A DNA stretch of 64,000 nt from Rhizobium giardinii bv. giardinii H152 (GTDB taxonomy: Bacteria > Pseudomonadota > Alphaproteobacteria > Rhizobiales > Rhizobiaceae): positions 284,291 through 348,290 of the forward strand of contig NZ_KB902578.1 of NCBI RefSeq assembly GCF_000379605.1, read 5' to 3'. A program made the position numbers and the translations under genes. Below, one piece after another: positions 48,687 to 58,196 of the stretch (within the stretch, counting starts at the first letter, position 1; each line of letters starts with the position of its first letter). The notes under the pieces were generated by a model. That model saw only the letters and a program-made list of their open reading frames with translations. It was not told where the DNA came from and ran no database searches.

Positions 48687-49622
48687 GTGCCGCTTCGCAT
48701 CATCTTCATGGGAACGCCCGAATTTTCGGTTCCGACATTGGCGGCGTTGGCCGAGGCCGGTCACAAGATCGTTGCCGTCTATACCCAGCCGCCCCGCCCC
48801 GGTGGCCGGCGGGGACTCGACCTGCAGAAATCGCCGGTGCACCAGGCGGCGGAACTGCTCGGCATCGACGTGTTGACGCCCGTCAATTTCAAAGATGTCG
48901 CCGACCGCCAGACCTTTCGCGATTTTGATGCGGATGTCGCGGTCGTCGTCGCCTATGGCCTGCTTTTGCCGGAAGACATCCTCAACGGGACCCGGCTTGG
49001 CTGCTACAACGGCCATGCCTCGCTCTTGCCGCGCTGGCGGGGGGCGGCGCCGATCCAGCGGGCGATCATGGCAGGCGACCATGAGACCGGCATGATGGTG
49101 ATGAAGATGGACAAGGGGCTAGACACCGGGCCGGTGGCGCTGACCAAGGTGGTGGCGATCGGCAACGAGATGACGGCCGGCGAACTGCACGACAAGCTGA
49201 TGCTGGTTGGAGCGGACCTGATGAAGGAGGCCATGGACAAGCTCGACGGCGGCGACCTGCCGCTTACGCCGCAGGCGGAGCACGGCGTCATCTATGCGGC
49301 CAAGATCAGCAAGGCGGAAACCCGGATCAATTTCTCCAGGACGGCGGCCGAGGTTCACAATCATATTCGCGGCCTCTCGCCTTTCCCCGGCGCCTGGTTC
49401 GAAGTCGAAATCGGCGGCAAGATGGAGCGGGTCAAGGTTCTCTCCTCCGTTGTCGAAAAGGTGGGTGGCGAGACAGGCACCGCCCTGTTCGACGACCTGA
49501 CGATTGCCTGCGACAATGGTTCGGTGCGGCTGACCCGCCTGCAGAGGGCAGGCGGCAAGGTGCTCGATGCCGACGATTTCCGCCGCGGCACGCCCATTCC
49601 GGCCGGCACAAGGCTGTTGTGA
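48687..49622 (+). CDS. fmt: Methionyl-tRNA formyltransferase
   Basis: A 311-residue enzyme that formylates initiator Met-tRNA. The N-terminal domain ([19 protein letters not shown]) and the catalytic region [20 protein letters not shown] (Asn, His and later Asp) are present. The loop [17 protein letters not shown] binds tRNA. The residue between the catalytic Asn and His is Gly, where Val or Ile is more usual. GTG at 48687 gives the standard length and has GGGAG upstream; a longer ATG start at 48651 would overlap the toxin gene. It overlaps truA by one base. Confidence 0.95.
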   Translation: MPLRIIFMGTPEFSVPTLAALAEAGHKIVAVYTQPPRPGGRRGLDLQKSPVHQAAELLGIDVLTPVNFKDVADRQTFRDFDADVAVVVAYGLLLPEDILNGTRLGCYNGHASLLPRWRGAAPIQRAIMAGDHETGMMVMKMDKGLDTGPVALTKVVAIGNEMTAGELHDKLMLVGADLMKEAMDKLDGGDLPLTPQAEHGVIYAAKISKAETRINFSRTAAEVHNHIRGLSPFPGAWFEVEIGGKMERVKVLSSVVEKVGGETGTALFDDLTIACDNGSVRLTRLQRAGGKVLDADDFRRGTPIPAGTRLL

Positions 49623-50365
49623 TGCCGCGTTTCCGCATGACGATCGAATATGACGGCTCGGCCTATGTCGGCTGGCAGCGGCAGGAGAACGGCCCCTCGG
49701 TGCAGGGCGCCGTGGAGAAGGCGATCCTCAGCCTCACCGGCGAGACCGTTTCGATCCGTGGCGCGGGGCGCACCGATTCCGGCGTGCATGCCAGGGGGCA
49801 GGTGGCGCATGCCGATCTCACCCGGTCCTGGAAGCCTGCAACCTTGCGCAATGCGCTGAACGCCCATCTGGGCCAGGCTTGCGAACAGGTGGCGGTCATT
49901 GACGCCGCGGAAGTGACGCCCGCGTTCGACGCGCGGTTTTCTGCGTTGAGGAGGCATTATCTTTACCGCATCATCTCGCGTCCGGCGCCGCTGGCGCTGG
50001 AGGCGAAGCGGGCGTGGTGGGTGCCGAAGACGCTCGATCATGCGGCGATGCATGCCGCCGCGCAGATGCTGGTCGGGCATCATGACTTCACCACCTTCCG
50101 CTCGACCCATTGCCAGGCCAACAGTCCGATGCGCACGATCGACCGGCTCGACGTGACGCGGGACGGCGACCTTGTCGAAATCCGTGCCACGGCGCAGAGC
50201 TTCCTGCACAACCAGATACGCTCCTTCGCCGGCACGTTGAAGCTGGTGGGCGAGGGCAAGTGGACGCCGGACGACGTGCGCGCGGCACTGGAGGCGAGGG
50301 ACCGCAAGGCCTGCGGGCCGGTGGCGCCGCCGGACGGGCTCTATTTCATGCAGGTCGATTACTGA
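49622..50365 (+). CDS. truA: tRNA pseudouridine38-40 synthase
   Basis: A 247-residue pseudouridine synthase. The catalytic Asp is in [15 protein letters not shown]. Other family motifs are FHARFSA-like [16 protein letters not shown] and [19 protein letters not shown]. It modifies uridines in the anticodon stem-loop. The ATG overlaps the fmt stop (TGATG), so def-fmt-truA was one operon before insertion of the toxin-antitoxin pair. Confidence 0.96.
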   Translation: MPRFRMTIEYDGSAYVGWQRQENGPSVQGAVEKAILSLTGETVSIRGAGRTDSGVHARGQVAHADLTRSWKPATLRNALNAHLGQACEQVAVIDAAEVTPAFDARFSALRRHYLYRIISRPAPLALEAKRAWWVPKTLDHAAMHAAAQMLVGHHDFTTFRSTHCQANSPMRTIDRLDVTRDGDLVEIRATAQSFLHNQIRSFAGTLKLVGEGKWTPDDVRAALEARDRKACGPVAPPDGLYFMQVDY

Positions 50366-50376
50366 GCGCCAGCGGG

Positions 50377-50979
50377 TCAGGCCGGCATCAGGCCGAGCAT
50401 TCGCGGAAGGCCTTGGCCGAGCATCAGCCACGGCAGTATCAGCAGGGCGGACAAAGCGGAGGCGAGCAGCGTCTGGCCCTTGGCGATGGTTTTCACCAGC
50501 CGGAAAATCGCGGCGAAATTCGCCAGGAGCAGGATCAGCGACAGCACGCTCGTTAGGCCCTCGCTGTTCGGGACGATCAGGCTGATCGCCAGCGGAACGG
50601 CCATCGCATAGACCGTGGGCACGGCCAGCCAGTTGCTGGTGATGATGATCGGCGCCAGCAGTTCGCCGTAACCGAGCGGCTTTGCGAGCGCAGCGACGAG
50701 CACCAGCGGCGCGATCCACATGGCCATGTCGACGAAGAGCAGCTTAAGGATGAAGATCAGCCCCGTCTCGGCGCCGTGCGGCATGTTCGCCAGATAATAG
50801 AGGCGCCACGCGGCCCAGCCAACGGCCATTGCCGGCAGGCACCAGAGGAAGGCGGCAAAGGAGCGCCAGACACCGAGGGCGGTGATGTCGAGCCAGTCGA
50901 ACCCGGTCCTGTCACCGAGGATCAGCAGCCACACCCCCTTGATGTAATTGCCGATCTCCTCAATCTGCGGCATGGCCAA
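50377..50979 (-). CDS. Conserved polytopic membrane protein
   Basis: A 200-residue protein with about five to six hydrophobic helices (from about 38-60 onward; [19 protein letters not shown] near the end). I do not recognise a named family from sequence alone, though rhizobia commonly carry a similar protein next to dapE. It overlaps the end of dapE by 20 bp, so its translation depends on dapE. No catalytic motif is visible. A transport or envelope role is possible but not shown. Confidence 0.75.
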   Translation of the reverse strand: MAMPQIEEIGNYIKGVWLLILGDRTGFDWLDITALGVWRSFAAFLWCLPAMAVGWAAWRLYYLANMPHGAETGLIFILKLLFVDMAMWIAPLVLVAALAKPLGYGELLAPIIITSNWLAVPTVYAMAVPLAISLIVPNSEGLTSVLSLILLLANFAAIFRLVKTIAKGQTLLASALSALLILPWLMLGQGLPRMLGLMPA

Positions 50980-52153
50980 ACCAGCGGCTGATGAAGGTTT
51001 CGTAGATCTGCGTCAGCGTTTCGAGGTCGGCAACGGCAACACGTTCGTCGACCATGTGCATGGTCTGGCCGACCAGGCCGAATTCGACGACCGGGCAGTA
51101 GTCCTTGATGAAGCGCGCATCCGACGTGCCGCCGGTGGTCGACAGCGTCGGCTCGCGGCCGGTGACGGCTTGGACGGCGCCTGACAGGGAAGCGATCAAT
51201 GCGTTGTTGCGGGTGAGGAATACGTGGCTCGGGCGCTCGCTCCAGACGATATCGTATCTGACCGGTGGCCGGCCGGGACGAAGCACGCTCTCGGCGCTGG
51301 CGCGGTCAAGGCGGGCGATGATCTCGGCCTTCAGGCGATCGACGCTCCAGGTGTCGTTGAAGCGGATGTTGAAGCGCGCCGACGCCTTGGCCGGAATGAC
51401 GTTGACCGCCTTGTTGGCGACGTCGATCGTCGTCACCTCGAGATTAGACGGCTGGAAATCGTCGGTGCCGGCATCGAAAGGCGGATCCATCAGCGCCTGC
51501 GTCAAGGCAAGGATGCCGCGCACCGGGCTGTCGGCGAGATGCGGATAGGCGGCGTGGCCCTGGACGCCGTGCACGGTGATGGTGCCGGACAGCGAACCGC
51601 GCCGGCCGATCTTGATCATGTCGCCGAGACGGTCGGGATTGGTCGGTTCGCCGACGAGGCAGGCATCCCAGCGCTCGCCCCTTGCTGCCGCCCATTCGAG
51701 CAGCTTGACGGTGCCGTTGATGGCCGGGCCTTCCTCGTCGCCGGTGATCAGGAAGGAGATCGATCCCTGCGGATTGCCATTCTTCTCGATGTGGCGGGCG
51801 ACGGCGGCGGCGAAACAGGCAATGCCGCCCTTCATGTCGACGGCGCCGCGGCCGTACATCTCGCCATCCGAAATATCGGCGGAGAACGGGCCATGCGTCC
51901 AGGCCGCCTCGTCGCCGACCGGCACGACGTCGGTATGGCCGGCAAACATCAGGTGCGGTCCGTCTGCGCCGAGGCGGGCATAGAGGTTTTCGATGTCCGG
52001 CGTGCCGTCCTCGGTCGCCGTCACCCGGTCGACGGCAAAGCCGAGCGGCTTCAGCATGGCTTCGAGCGCGCTCAAGGCGCCGCCTTCTGAAGGGGTTACG
52101 GAGGGGCAGCGGATCAGGGTGGCGAGGTTGGCGACGGGATCGGTAACGGTCAT
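50960..52153 (-). CDS. dapE: Succinyl-diaminopimelate desuccinylase
   Basis: A 397-residue M20-family di-zinc amidohydrolase in lysine and peptidoglycan (meso-DAP) synthesis. Metal-binding motifs are [13 protein letters not shown] (His, Asp), [14 protein letters not shown] (bridging Asp) and [13 protein letters not shown] (catalytic Glu pair). A dimerisation domain occupies about 180-290. It starts at ATG 52153 (a TTG just upstream also reads in frame). It acts two steps after DapD, which is encoded at 58.6 kb. Confidence 0.96.
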   Translation of the reverse strand: MTVTDPVANLATLIRCPSVTPSEGGALSALEAMLKPLGFAVDRVTATEDGTPDIENLYARLGADGPHLMFAGHTDVVPVGDEAAWTHGPFSADISDGEMYGRGAVDMKGGIACFAAAVARHIEKNGNPQGSISFLITGDEEGPAINGTVKLLEWAAARGERWDACLVGEPTNPDRLGDMIKIGRRGSLSGTITVHGVQGHAAYPHLADSPVRGILALTQALMDPPFDAGTDDFQPSNLEVTTIDVANKAVNVIPAKASARFNIRFNDTWSVDRLKAEIIARLDRASAESVLRPGRPPVRYDIVWSERPSHVFLTRNNALIASLSGAVQAVTGREPTLSTTGGTSDARFIKDYCPVVEFGLVGQTMHMVDERVAVADLETLTQIYETFISRWFGHAAD

Positions 52154-52283
52154 CAAGAAAGGCCTGTTGTCTTATAGGGCTTGGTGTAGCCGATCCCCAC
52201 CGGACTGTCACGGGGTCACTCTCTGCTTTGGGAGGGTCGGCTCGCGGTGCAGGATTCAGATGATTTTCGCGTCAAGCAATGGT

Positions 52284-52470
52284 TCACCCGCCGCTTTGCG
52301 GCGACCCCCCTCGAGCGGGAGGTGGGTCTCCCTCTTCTCCCCGGCGGGGAGAAGTGCCGAGCGTATGCGAGGCGATGAGGGGGCGGCTGGCTCGGCGTTT
52401 GTGGCTCCCCTCATCCGGCGCTTTGCGCCACCTTCTCGCCTTGTGGGTCCGCGGGGGGGAGAAGAGGGAG
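52284..52470. repeat. Rhizobial intergenic mosaic repeat, two modules
   Basis: Two adjacent modules share the same plan. CGCCGC-TTT-GCGGCG (52289-52303) and GGCGC-TTT-GCGCC (52418-52430) are short hairpins. Each is followed by a block ending in gggagaag; the first forms CTTCTCCCC / GGGGAGAAG (52335-52355). This is the look of RIME-type elements, common between rhizobial genes. Open frames through this block (for example 52256-52507, minus) are repeat-derived and not genes. Confidence 0.7.
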
Positions 52471-52564
52471 CGTGTCGCGCGTCTGCTTTCCATCGCATCT
52501 CGTTCAAACACCTTTATCCCCGCCCGGAAAAGTCCGCCGTGGGTTTGCTTCATGTTTACTTGGC

Positions 52565-52622
52565 CGGGGCGCTGGAAAGTGCCGATGACTAAGTAATTTA
52601 TATGACGCCTTCCAGCGCCCCG
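52565..52622. repeat. Perfect 13-bp inverted repeat with 32-base spacer
   Basis: CGGGGCGCTGGAA (52565-52577) and TTCCAGCGCCCCG (52610-52622) are exact reverse complements. The spacer is comparatively AT-rich (TAAGTAATTTATATGACG within it). It could be a transcribed hairpin, a mosaic-element boundary or a binding site. It does not resemble a terminator because no T run follows. Confidence 0.8.
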
Positions 52623-52920
52623 TTCAGTGTTGGTCGACGGGCAACTCCGGTTTCTCTGCGAGCGACGCCCTTCCGGGGATGGTATTCGCGGGGTCCGTGC
52701 TGTTCTTGGGGCTCTCCGCGCCACGAAGGACGTTGCCGTCCTTGCCGATCGTCCCTTGTGTGCCCCACAGGCACGCCCCGTCCTGTTTCAGACGAGAGGG
52801 AAACCATTTTCTGCCAGTCCACCGGGCAAAGGCTTACGTCCTTCCTTCACCCGGCACCGGTCCCGCCTCGCCGCGACGCCTCGCGGGGTAGCCGATGACG
52901 GAACGGCATGATGATGGCAC
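52623..52920. other. Unassigned GC-rich block with several hairpins
   Basis: No gene could be supported here. The block contains a perfect hairpin AAGGACG-TTGC-CGTCCTT (52726-52743), GTGCC-CCACA-GGCAC (52760-52774) and a CCGGG/CCCGG pairing near 52830-52860. On the minus strand a protein-like frame without start codon runs from about 52838 to its stop near 52631 and includes RKWFPSRLKQDGACLWGTQG. It may be a structured RNA, a repeat family member or a decayed gene. Confidence 0.4.
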
Positions 52921-53005
52921 AGGTTTCAAGCGCGGGGATCAGCGGGGAAACTGCGGGGAGGCGGACGGATCCCCTCACCAACAAAATCTAACCCTCCGCC
53001 TTTGG

Positions 53006-54112
53006 CTAGGATGTTGATTTTGTGTCCTTTCCCATAGGGGGAGCGGTGGGGTCTGGCGTCACGCCGCGCCGTTCGAGCGCGGTCTTGCGGATGATTTCGG
53101 CGATCTCGGGGCTGCTTTTGGATAGCATCTGGAAATCCACCGAGTACAGCGACAGCAGCGAGACCTCCGTTATGGCGCTGACGGTCGCCGAGCGGGGCTC
53201 GCCGCTGATCAGCGCCATCTCGCCGAAGAAGCTGCCGGAACCGAGCTCCACCGGATTCGGCGTCGCGACGCTGACGCGGCCCTCGACGATGAAGAACATC
53301 CGGTCGCCGGTGTCGCCCTTGCGGCAGATGACGGTGCCGGCCGGTACGACGCGCGGCCTCAGCGCGCGCACGACTTCGACCAGCGCGGCTGTGCCGAGTT
53401 TCTGGAACAGCGGCACGGCCGCAACCAGCTGCCAGTTGCGCACGAAGTCCTGCCGGCGAACCTCTTCGTAGAAACCGGTGGCGAGGAGGCCGGCCCACAG
53501 CGCAAAGATGCCGATCCCGCACATCATTACCAACCCGGCAAGAACGCGGCCGGCAAAGCTTTGCGGAATTACATCGCCATAGCCGGTAGTCGACAGCGTC
53601 ACCACCGCCCACCACATCGCCTGGGGGATGCTGCCGAACCTGTCCGGCTGGACGTCGCGCTCGAGGATATAGGCAATGAGTGCCGCGCCGAACAGAAGGA
53701 TGCCGAAGACCGAGGTGACGCCGATCAGGTTGCGCGCCTCGTTGGTCAGAACCCTCCCCATCAGGCGAAAGAATGTCGAATCGCGTAGCGGCTTTAGCAG
53801 CCAGACGGCGCAGTAGAGGCTCTGGTCGCGCGTGTCGTCGAGCAGGAACGCGGCGAGAGGAACCAAGACGGCGAGCGCATCGACGGCGATTGCAGGCATC
53901 CTGTCGCGGACGTTGCGCGTTCGCTGCATGATCACCGTCCCGATCAGTTGCAGGACGTAGATCGCCCAGATGCTGGCGAGCAGGAGCTCCAAGGCGAAAC
54001 TGGTTCGTCCGGTCAGGTCCGGTGTGGTGAGCGCAGCCACGGCCACCAGCCCGGCCGCGACGAGCAGTCCGTCAAGCGGTGCTGAAATTTTCGAGAAAGA
54101 CAGTGCCGACAT
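53006..54112 (-). CDS. Cyclic-nucleotide-gated potassium channel (MlotiK1-like)
   Basis: A 368-residue channel with six transmembrane segments. The pore helix and selectivity filter read AVVTLSTTGYGDVIP (about 180-195). A C-linker leads to a cyclic-nucleotide-binding domain (about 245-350) with the phosphate-binding cassette FFGEMALISGEPRSATV, whose Glu and Arg contact cAMP. This matches the CNG channel MlotiK1 of Mesorhizobium loti in length and order. The filter is TTGYGD rather than TVGYGD. S4 carries few arginines (LLKPLRDSTFFRLMGRVL), so gating is probably by ligand. It lies alone between two repeat-containing gaps. Confidence 0.9.
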   Translation of the reverse strand: MSALSFSKISAPLDGLLVAAGLVAVAALTTPDLTGRTSFALELLLASIWAIYVLQLIGTVIMQRTRNVRDRMPAIAVDALAVLVPLAAFLLDDTRDQSLYCAVWLLKPLRDSTFFRLMGRVLTNEARNLIGVTSVFGILLFGAALIAYILERDVQPDRFGSIPQAMWWAVVTLSTTGYGDVIPQSFAGRVLAGLVMMCGIGIFALWAGLLATGFYEEVRRQDFVRNWQLVAAVPLFQKLGTAALVEVVRALRPRVVPAGTVICRKGDTGDRMFFIVEGRVSVATPNPVELGSGSFFGEMALISGEPRSATVSAITEVSLLSLYSVDFQMLSKSSPEIAEIIRKTALERRGVTPDPTAPPMGKDTKSTS

Positions 54113-54232
54113 TCATACACACCGAGGGGCCGACCACGCTGTCGAAAATAATAGAATGCCTTCAGGCCAAGTGCAAAGGGCAGGGAAGAGGCTCCGCTGC
54201 CGCGTGCCACCGTACGCCGCGGTGCCTGCAAA

Positions 54233-54299
54233 ATACCCCCCTCTGCCCTGCCGGGCATCTCCCCCTCAAGGGTCCATCGGGGGGGAGATTGGGGTGTCG
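54233..54299. repeat. Intergenic mosaic repeat with 9-bp dyad
   Basis: ATCTCCCCC (54257-54265) and GGGGGAGAT (54281-54289) form a 9-bp inverted repeat, preceded by GCCC-TGCC-GGGC. This is a common alphaproteobacterial intergenic repeat type. It sits upstream of the K+ channel gene, within the 712-bp gap 54113-54824, which otherwise holds only a possible small ORF (54418-54576) and presumably promoters. Confidence 0.65.
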
Positions 54300-54417
54300 T
54301 TGGCACTGTCGTGTTCTATGGTCGCGTACTAAACGCGCAGGGCGGTGCTGGCGCCGGCGATCGCTTAAGGTCCGGTCTTGCACTGCCGCAGTGTGGCCAC
54401 GACGACCCTTGACCTAC

Positions 54418-54576
54418 CTACATCCCTTGATTGAGACGGACCGTGAGCGCTGTCGATTGCTGGTGGTTGACCGTCATTGGCTGCCGTCCGGCAAATTGGG
54501 CGAGCGGGATCGTCGCAATGATGAGGACGAGAATGGCGACGTAGAGCAGTCCCAGGTGAATTCGACGCGCTTTCAA
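54418..54576 (-). CDS. Possible small membrane protein
   Basis: A 52-residue frame starting at TTG, with GGAG eight bases upstream. It has a basic N-terminus (MKARRIHLG), one transmembrane helix (LLYVAILVLIIATIPLA) and a short polar tail. The positive-inside layout is that of a real small membrane protein, but there is no recognisable family and the start codon is weak. It is divergent from the response regulator gene. Confidence 0.3.
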   Translation of the reverse strand: MKARRIHLGLLYVAILVLIIATIPLAQFAGRQPMTVNHQQSTALTVRLNQGM

Positions 54577-54824
54577 ACAGAAATCTCCAGTGTCCACCGC
54601 CAGCCTGCCGGTCAATCCTGACAGGAGGCTGAACGGCGGCGATCACAGCGTCGTCGTTCTGCGCCAGATCGCGCATTCAGGTTCCTGTCAGAAAGCCGGC
54701 CCAGATGTCCGGCCAAGAAGGTTGCGGGCGCGAGGCGGCAGGCACCTGCGCCCGGAAAAGGGATGCGGGTGCCGAGCCGTGCCCGTCAAAGCCGTTTGAC
54801 GGCGCGGGCCAAGAGGGAATAAGG

Positions 54825-55523
54825 ATGCCGGTACAGCTGATCGGAACGAGGACCAGCGGCTTGCGCGTTCTGCTCGTCGAGGACAACATCATTCTGGGGG
54901 AAGCCGTTCGCGATCATGTCGCGGCAGCCGATCACGCCGTCGACTGGATGAAGACGCTCGAGGATGCGCGCGTCTCGCTGCGCACCGTTACCTATGGGCT
55001 GATTCTTCTCGATCTCAGGCTGCCGGATGGCAGTGGCATTGCCCTGTTGAGGGAGCTGCGGGCGGCGGGTACGGCAACGCCGGTCATCATTCTCACGGCG
55101 CATGACCAGATTTCCGACCGGATCGAAGGCTTGAACAGCGGCGCCGACGATTACCTCGTCAAACCCTTCGATCTCGGCGAACTCTCAGCCCGCATGCTCG
55201 CGGTCATCCGCCGTTATGGCGGCAATATTTCGCCGGTGATCCAGGTTGGCGAGGTGAAGATCAGCCCGGTCGACCGGCGCGTCTTTGCCGGCGGCGAGGA
55301 AATCGGTCTTTCCGGCCGCGAATGGGCAGTGCTCGACACGCTGCTTGCCCGGCCGGGCGCGATCATCTCGAAGGCGCAGATCGAGGAGGCGCTCTATGCC
55401 TTCGGCTCCGAGATCGAAAGCAACACCGTCGAGGTCTATGTCAGCCGGCTGCGCAAGAAACTCGGCCGGGACCATGTCGTGACCGTGCGCGGCGTCGGCT
55501 ACAGGATCGGGGCGCCGGCGTGA
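54825..55523 (+). CDS. OmpR-family response regulator
   Basis: A 232-residue regulator. The receiver domain (about 12-125) has the acidic pair in VLLVEDN, phospho-acceptor Asp63 in LILLDLRLPDGSG and Lys in DDYLVKPFDLGEL. The winged-helix DNA-binding domain (about 140-230) has GREWAVLDTLLARPGAIISK and VEVYVSRLRKKLG. It resembles QseB/TctD-type regulators. Its stop overlaps the kinase start as GTGA, so they form a two-gene operon. ATG 54825 is preceded by GAGGGAATAAGG. Confidence 0.93.
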   Translation: MPVQLIGTRTSGLRVLLVEDNIILGEAVRDHVAAADHAVDWMKTLEDARVSLRTVTYGLILLDLRLPDGSGIALLRELRAAGTATPVIILTAHDQISDRIEGLNSGADDYLVKPFDLGELSARMLAVIRRYGGNISPVIQVGEVKISPVDRRVFAGGEEIGLSGREWAVLDTLLARPGAIISKAQIEEALYAFGSEIESNTVEVYVSRLRKKLGRDHVVTVRGVGYRIGAPA

Positions 55524-56875
55524 CGCAGCACAGGGCCAACCGCAGGAGCATGACGCGGCGGCTGATCCTCTGGCTGACGGGCGCGACAACGGCCTTCTGG
55601 TTGATTGCCGCCGGCCTCGGACTGTCCGTCATGCAGGAGGAATTCGGGGAGATTTTCGACGGCTCGCTCCAGGAAACGGCCGAACGGCTCGTGCCGCTGG
55701 TCCTCGACGACCTGCGACGGCGCGAAGAGAGCGCCTCGCCGCGGCATATTGAATCCGAGAGCGATGAACCCGGAGAGGAATATCTTGTCTATCAGGTGCG
55801 CGGCGCCGACGGACAGATCCTCATTCGCTCGCATGATGCACCGGCCGCGCCCTTCGATGTGCCGTTGAAGCCGGGTTTCTCGACCAGCGAGACTTACCGG
55901 TTCTATACCGCCAAGGCCCCCGACGGGACGATCTTCGTGCAGGTGGCGGATGCGATGGCAAATCGCGACGAGGCGGTCACCGAAGGTGCCATGGCGCTTT
56001 TCCTGCCGGTGCTGGTGCTCATTCCCGTCAGCATCAGCCTGATCTGGCTGATCGTGCGCCGGGCGCTGGCGCCGGTCGATGACCTTCGCCGGGCGATCGA
56101 GGAGAAGGACGGCGGCAACATGGCGCCGGTGCCATCGCGCATGCTGCCGCGCGAGCTGCAGCCGATCGCCCGCTCCGTCAACCACCTGCTGACCCGCCTG
56201 CAGGCGGCCTTCGACGCCGAGCGCGAATTCACGGCAAACAGCGCCCATGAACTGCGCACGCCGATCGCCGGCGCCCTGGCGCAGACGCAGATGCTGATCG
56301 CCGAACTCGACGGGCCGAAAAGGCGCCGGGCCCAGCAGGTCGAGGCCTCGCTCACCAATCTCGGCCATACGGCGGAAAAGCTGCTGCAGCTGGCTCGCGC
56401 CGAGGCGGGAATCGGCGCGGGCAGCACCAATGTCGATCTGGCCCGTGTCCTCGAACTGGTGCTGACCGATTTCCAGCGCGGCGATCAGGCCCCGTCAAGG
56501 CTGCGGTTCGAGCGGCAGGAGGGGGCGAGGCTCGAGGGCTCCTACAGCGAGGACGCCTTTGCCATCGTGCTGCGCAACCTGATCGAGAACGCCCTGCTGC
56601 ACGGCCGCGCCGAGGAGCCGGTGGATATCCGGCTCGAGACGGGCGGCGTGGTGCGGATCGTCAATGGGGCCGCGCCGCTCCCACCGGGGGAACTCGAAAC
56701 CATCCGCAAGCGGTTCGGCCGCGGCAACACCGGCTCTCCCGGTTCCGGCCTCGGCCTGTCGATCGCCGAACGGCTGCTGCAGCAGATGAATGTCCGCTTC
56801 GACATCCTGTCACCGGCAACGGGCCGGAAGGACGGTTTCGAGGTGGTGATGCGGTTTGGTGAGCTGGCGGCGTGA
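55520..56875 (+). CDS. QseC/TctE-type sensor histidine kinase
   Basis: A 451-residue kinase. TM1 (about 15-38) and TM2 (about 155-178) border a periplasmic sensor of about 115 residues rich in acidic residues. A HAMP-like linker precedes HisKA, with phospho-acceptor His243 in ANSAHELRTPIAGALA. The HATPase domain has N box VLRNLIENALLHG and G box GSPGSGLGLSIAERL, but a shortened G1 region. GTG at 55520 overlaps the regulator stop; ATG at 55550 is an alternative with AGGAG too close to it. The signal is unknown; relatives sense tricarboxylates or metals. Confidence 0.9.
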   Translation: MTQHRANRRSMTRRLILWLTGATTAFWLIAAGLGLSVMQEEFGEIFDGSLQETAERLVPLVLDDLRRREESASPRHIESESDEPGEEYLVYQVRGADGQILIRSHDAPAAPFDVPLKPGFSTSETYRFYTAKAPDGTIFVQVADAMANRDEAVTEGAMALFLPVLVLIPVSISLIWLIVRRALAPVDDLRRAIEEKDGGNMAPVPSRMLPRELQPIARSVNHLLTRLQAAFDAEREFTANSAHELRTPIAGALAQTQMLIAELDGPKRRRAQQVEASLTNLGHTAEKLLQLARAEAGIGAGSTNVDLARVLELVLTDFQRGDQAPSRLRFERQEGARLEGSYSEDAFAIVLRNLIENALLHGRAEEPVDIRLETGGVVRIVNGAAPLPPGELETIRKRFGRGNTGSPGSGLGLSIAERLLQQMNVRFDILSPATGRKDGFEVVMRFGELAA

Positions 56876-57030
56876 GCCGCTTGACGATTTAGCCCAGAGA
56901 TTCCCCTGAAAAGGCAAAAGAGCGCGCGCAATGCCGCGCCGCACGGGGTCTTGCAAGCAGAAGCTTGTATCCTGGCGGTGCTGCACCGACATAAGGGAGA
57001 TCCGGAAACAATCGATCGGAAAGGCTTGCT

Positions 57031-58179
57031 TTGAACGATCCCATCGCTGCCATCGACGCTATCGCGCAAATCAATGCCGTGCCGACCATCCTCGATGTCA
57101 TCTGCAAGACAACCGGCATGCGCTTTGCGGCGGTGGCGCGGGTGACGGCAGACCGGTGGATCGCCTGCAGCGTGCGCGACGAAATCGCGTTCGGGCTCGC
57201 GCCCGGCGGCGAACTGAAGATCGAGACGACGATCTGCAACGAGATCCGCGAACACCGGCAAGCCGTGATCATCGACAACGTCGCCGACGACCCGATGTAT
57301 GCCGGTCACCATACGCCGGAGATCTACGGCCTGCAGAGCTATATCTCCATGCCGATTACGCTGGCGGACGGTTCCTTCTTCGGCACGCTTTGCGCCATCG
57401 ATACGGTGCCGCGCAGGCTGAACACGCCGGAAATCATCGGCATGTTTGAGCTGTTTGCCAATCTGATCGCCTTTCACCTCGATACTCACGACCGCATCGA
57501 TCAGGAGCGGCAGGCCAGTGAATTGCGCGAGCAGTTCATCGCGGTCCTCGGTCATGACCTGCGCAATCCGCTCGCTTCGCTCGATGCCGGCACGCGCATG
57601 CTGCAGCGTTCGGTCGAGGACGAGAAGGGCAAGGCGGTGCTCGGGCTGATGCAATCCAGCATTACGCGCATGTCGGGCCTCATCGACAATGTGCTCGATT
57701 TCGCCCGCGGGCGGCTCGGCGGCGGCATTCCCGTCGAGCAGGCGGACCGGGTTCCGCTGAAGCCGGTGATGGAGCAGGTGGTTGCGGAATTGCGAATGGC
57801 CAATCCCGGGCGGGCGATCGAGGCGGAATTTGCCGAGGCGCTGGTGCGTTGCGACGAGGGCCGGATCGGCCAGCTCCTGTCCAATCTCATCGCCAACGCC
57901 CTGACGCATGGCGACCCGGCGACGCCCATCAGGGCGCGCTCCACGATTGCGGACAATTGTTTCGTGCTTACGGTCGCAAATGCCGGCGAGCCCATTCCCG
58001 AAGCGGTGCTCAAGGATCTGTTCAAACCCTTCGTTCGCGCTTCCGCCAAGGCCAATCTCGAGGGGCTGGGTCTTGGGCTTTATATCGCTTCGGAAATCGC
58101 CAAAACGCACAATGCCAGGCTTTCGGTTTCCTCCACGCCGGAGGAAACCTGTTTCACCTTCCAGATGCCGCTGCGATAA
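57031..58179 (+). CDS. GAF-domain sensor histidine kinase
   Basis: A 382-residue soluble kinase. An N-terminal GAF domain (about 15-150) reads MRFAAVARVTADRWIACSVR and SYISMPITLADGSFFGTLCA, as in phytochrome-like or redox GAFs, but no chromophore Cys is obvious. HisKA follows with His175 in IAVLGHDLRNPLASL, then HATPase (LLSNLIANALTHG, GLGLGLYIASEIAKTH). It starts at TTG with AAAGG upstream. There is no adjacent response regulator in the same operon; it follows the QseBC-like pair on the same strand after 155 bp. Confidence 0.88.
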   Translation: MNDPIAAIDAIAQINAVPTILDVICKTTGMRFAAVARVTADRWIACSVRDEIAFGLAPGGELKIETTICNEIREHRQAVIIDNVADDPMYAGHHTPEIYGLQSYISMPITLADGSFFGTLCAIDTVPRRLNTPEIIGMFELFANLIAFHLDTHDRIDQERQASELREQFIAVLGHDLRNPLASLDAGTRMLQRSVEDEKGKAVLGLMQSSITRMSGLIDNVLDFARGRLGGGIPVEQADRVPLKPVMEQVVAELRMANPGRAIEAEFAEALVRCDEGRIGQLLSNLIANALTHGDPATPIRARSTIADNCFVLTVANAGEPIPEAVLKDLFKPFVRASAKANLEGLGLGLYIASEIAKTHNARLSVSSTPEETCFTFQMPLR

Positions 58180-58196
58180 TAATCAGGCCGCCGGGT

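Noticed and set aside
52256-52507. 83-codon minus-strand frame in the repeat region
   Set aside because: It is made entirely of mosaic-repeat sequence, is Arg/Pro-rich and lacks a ribosome-binding site.
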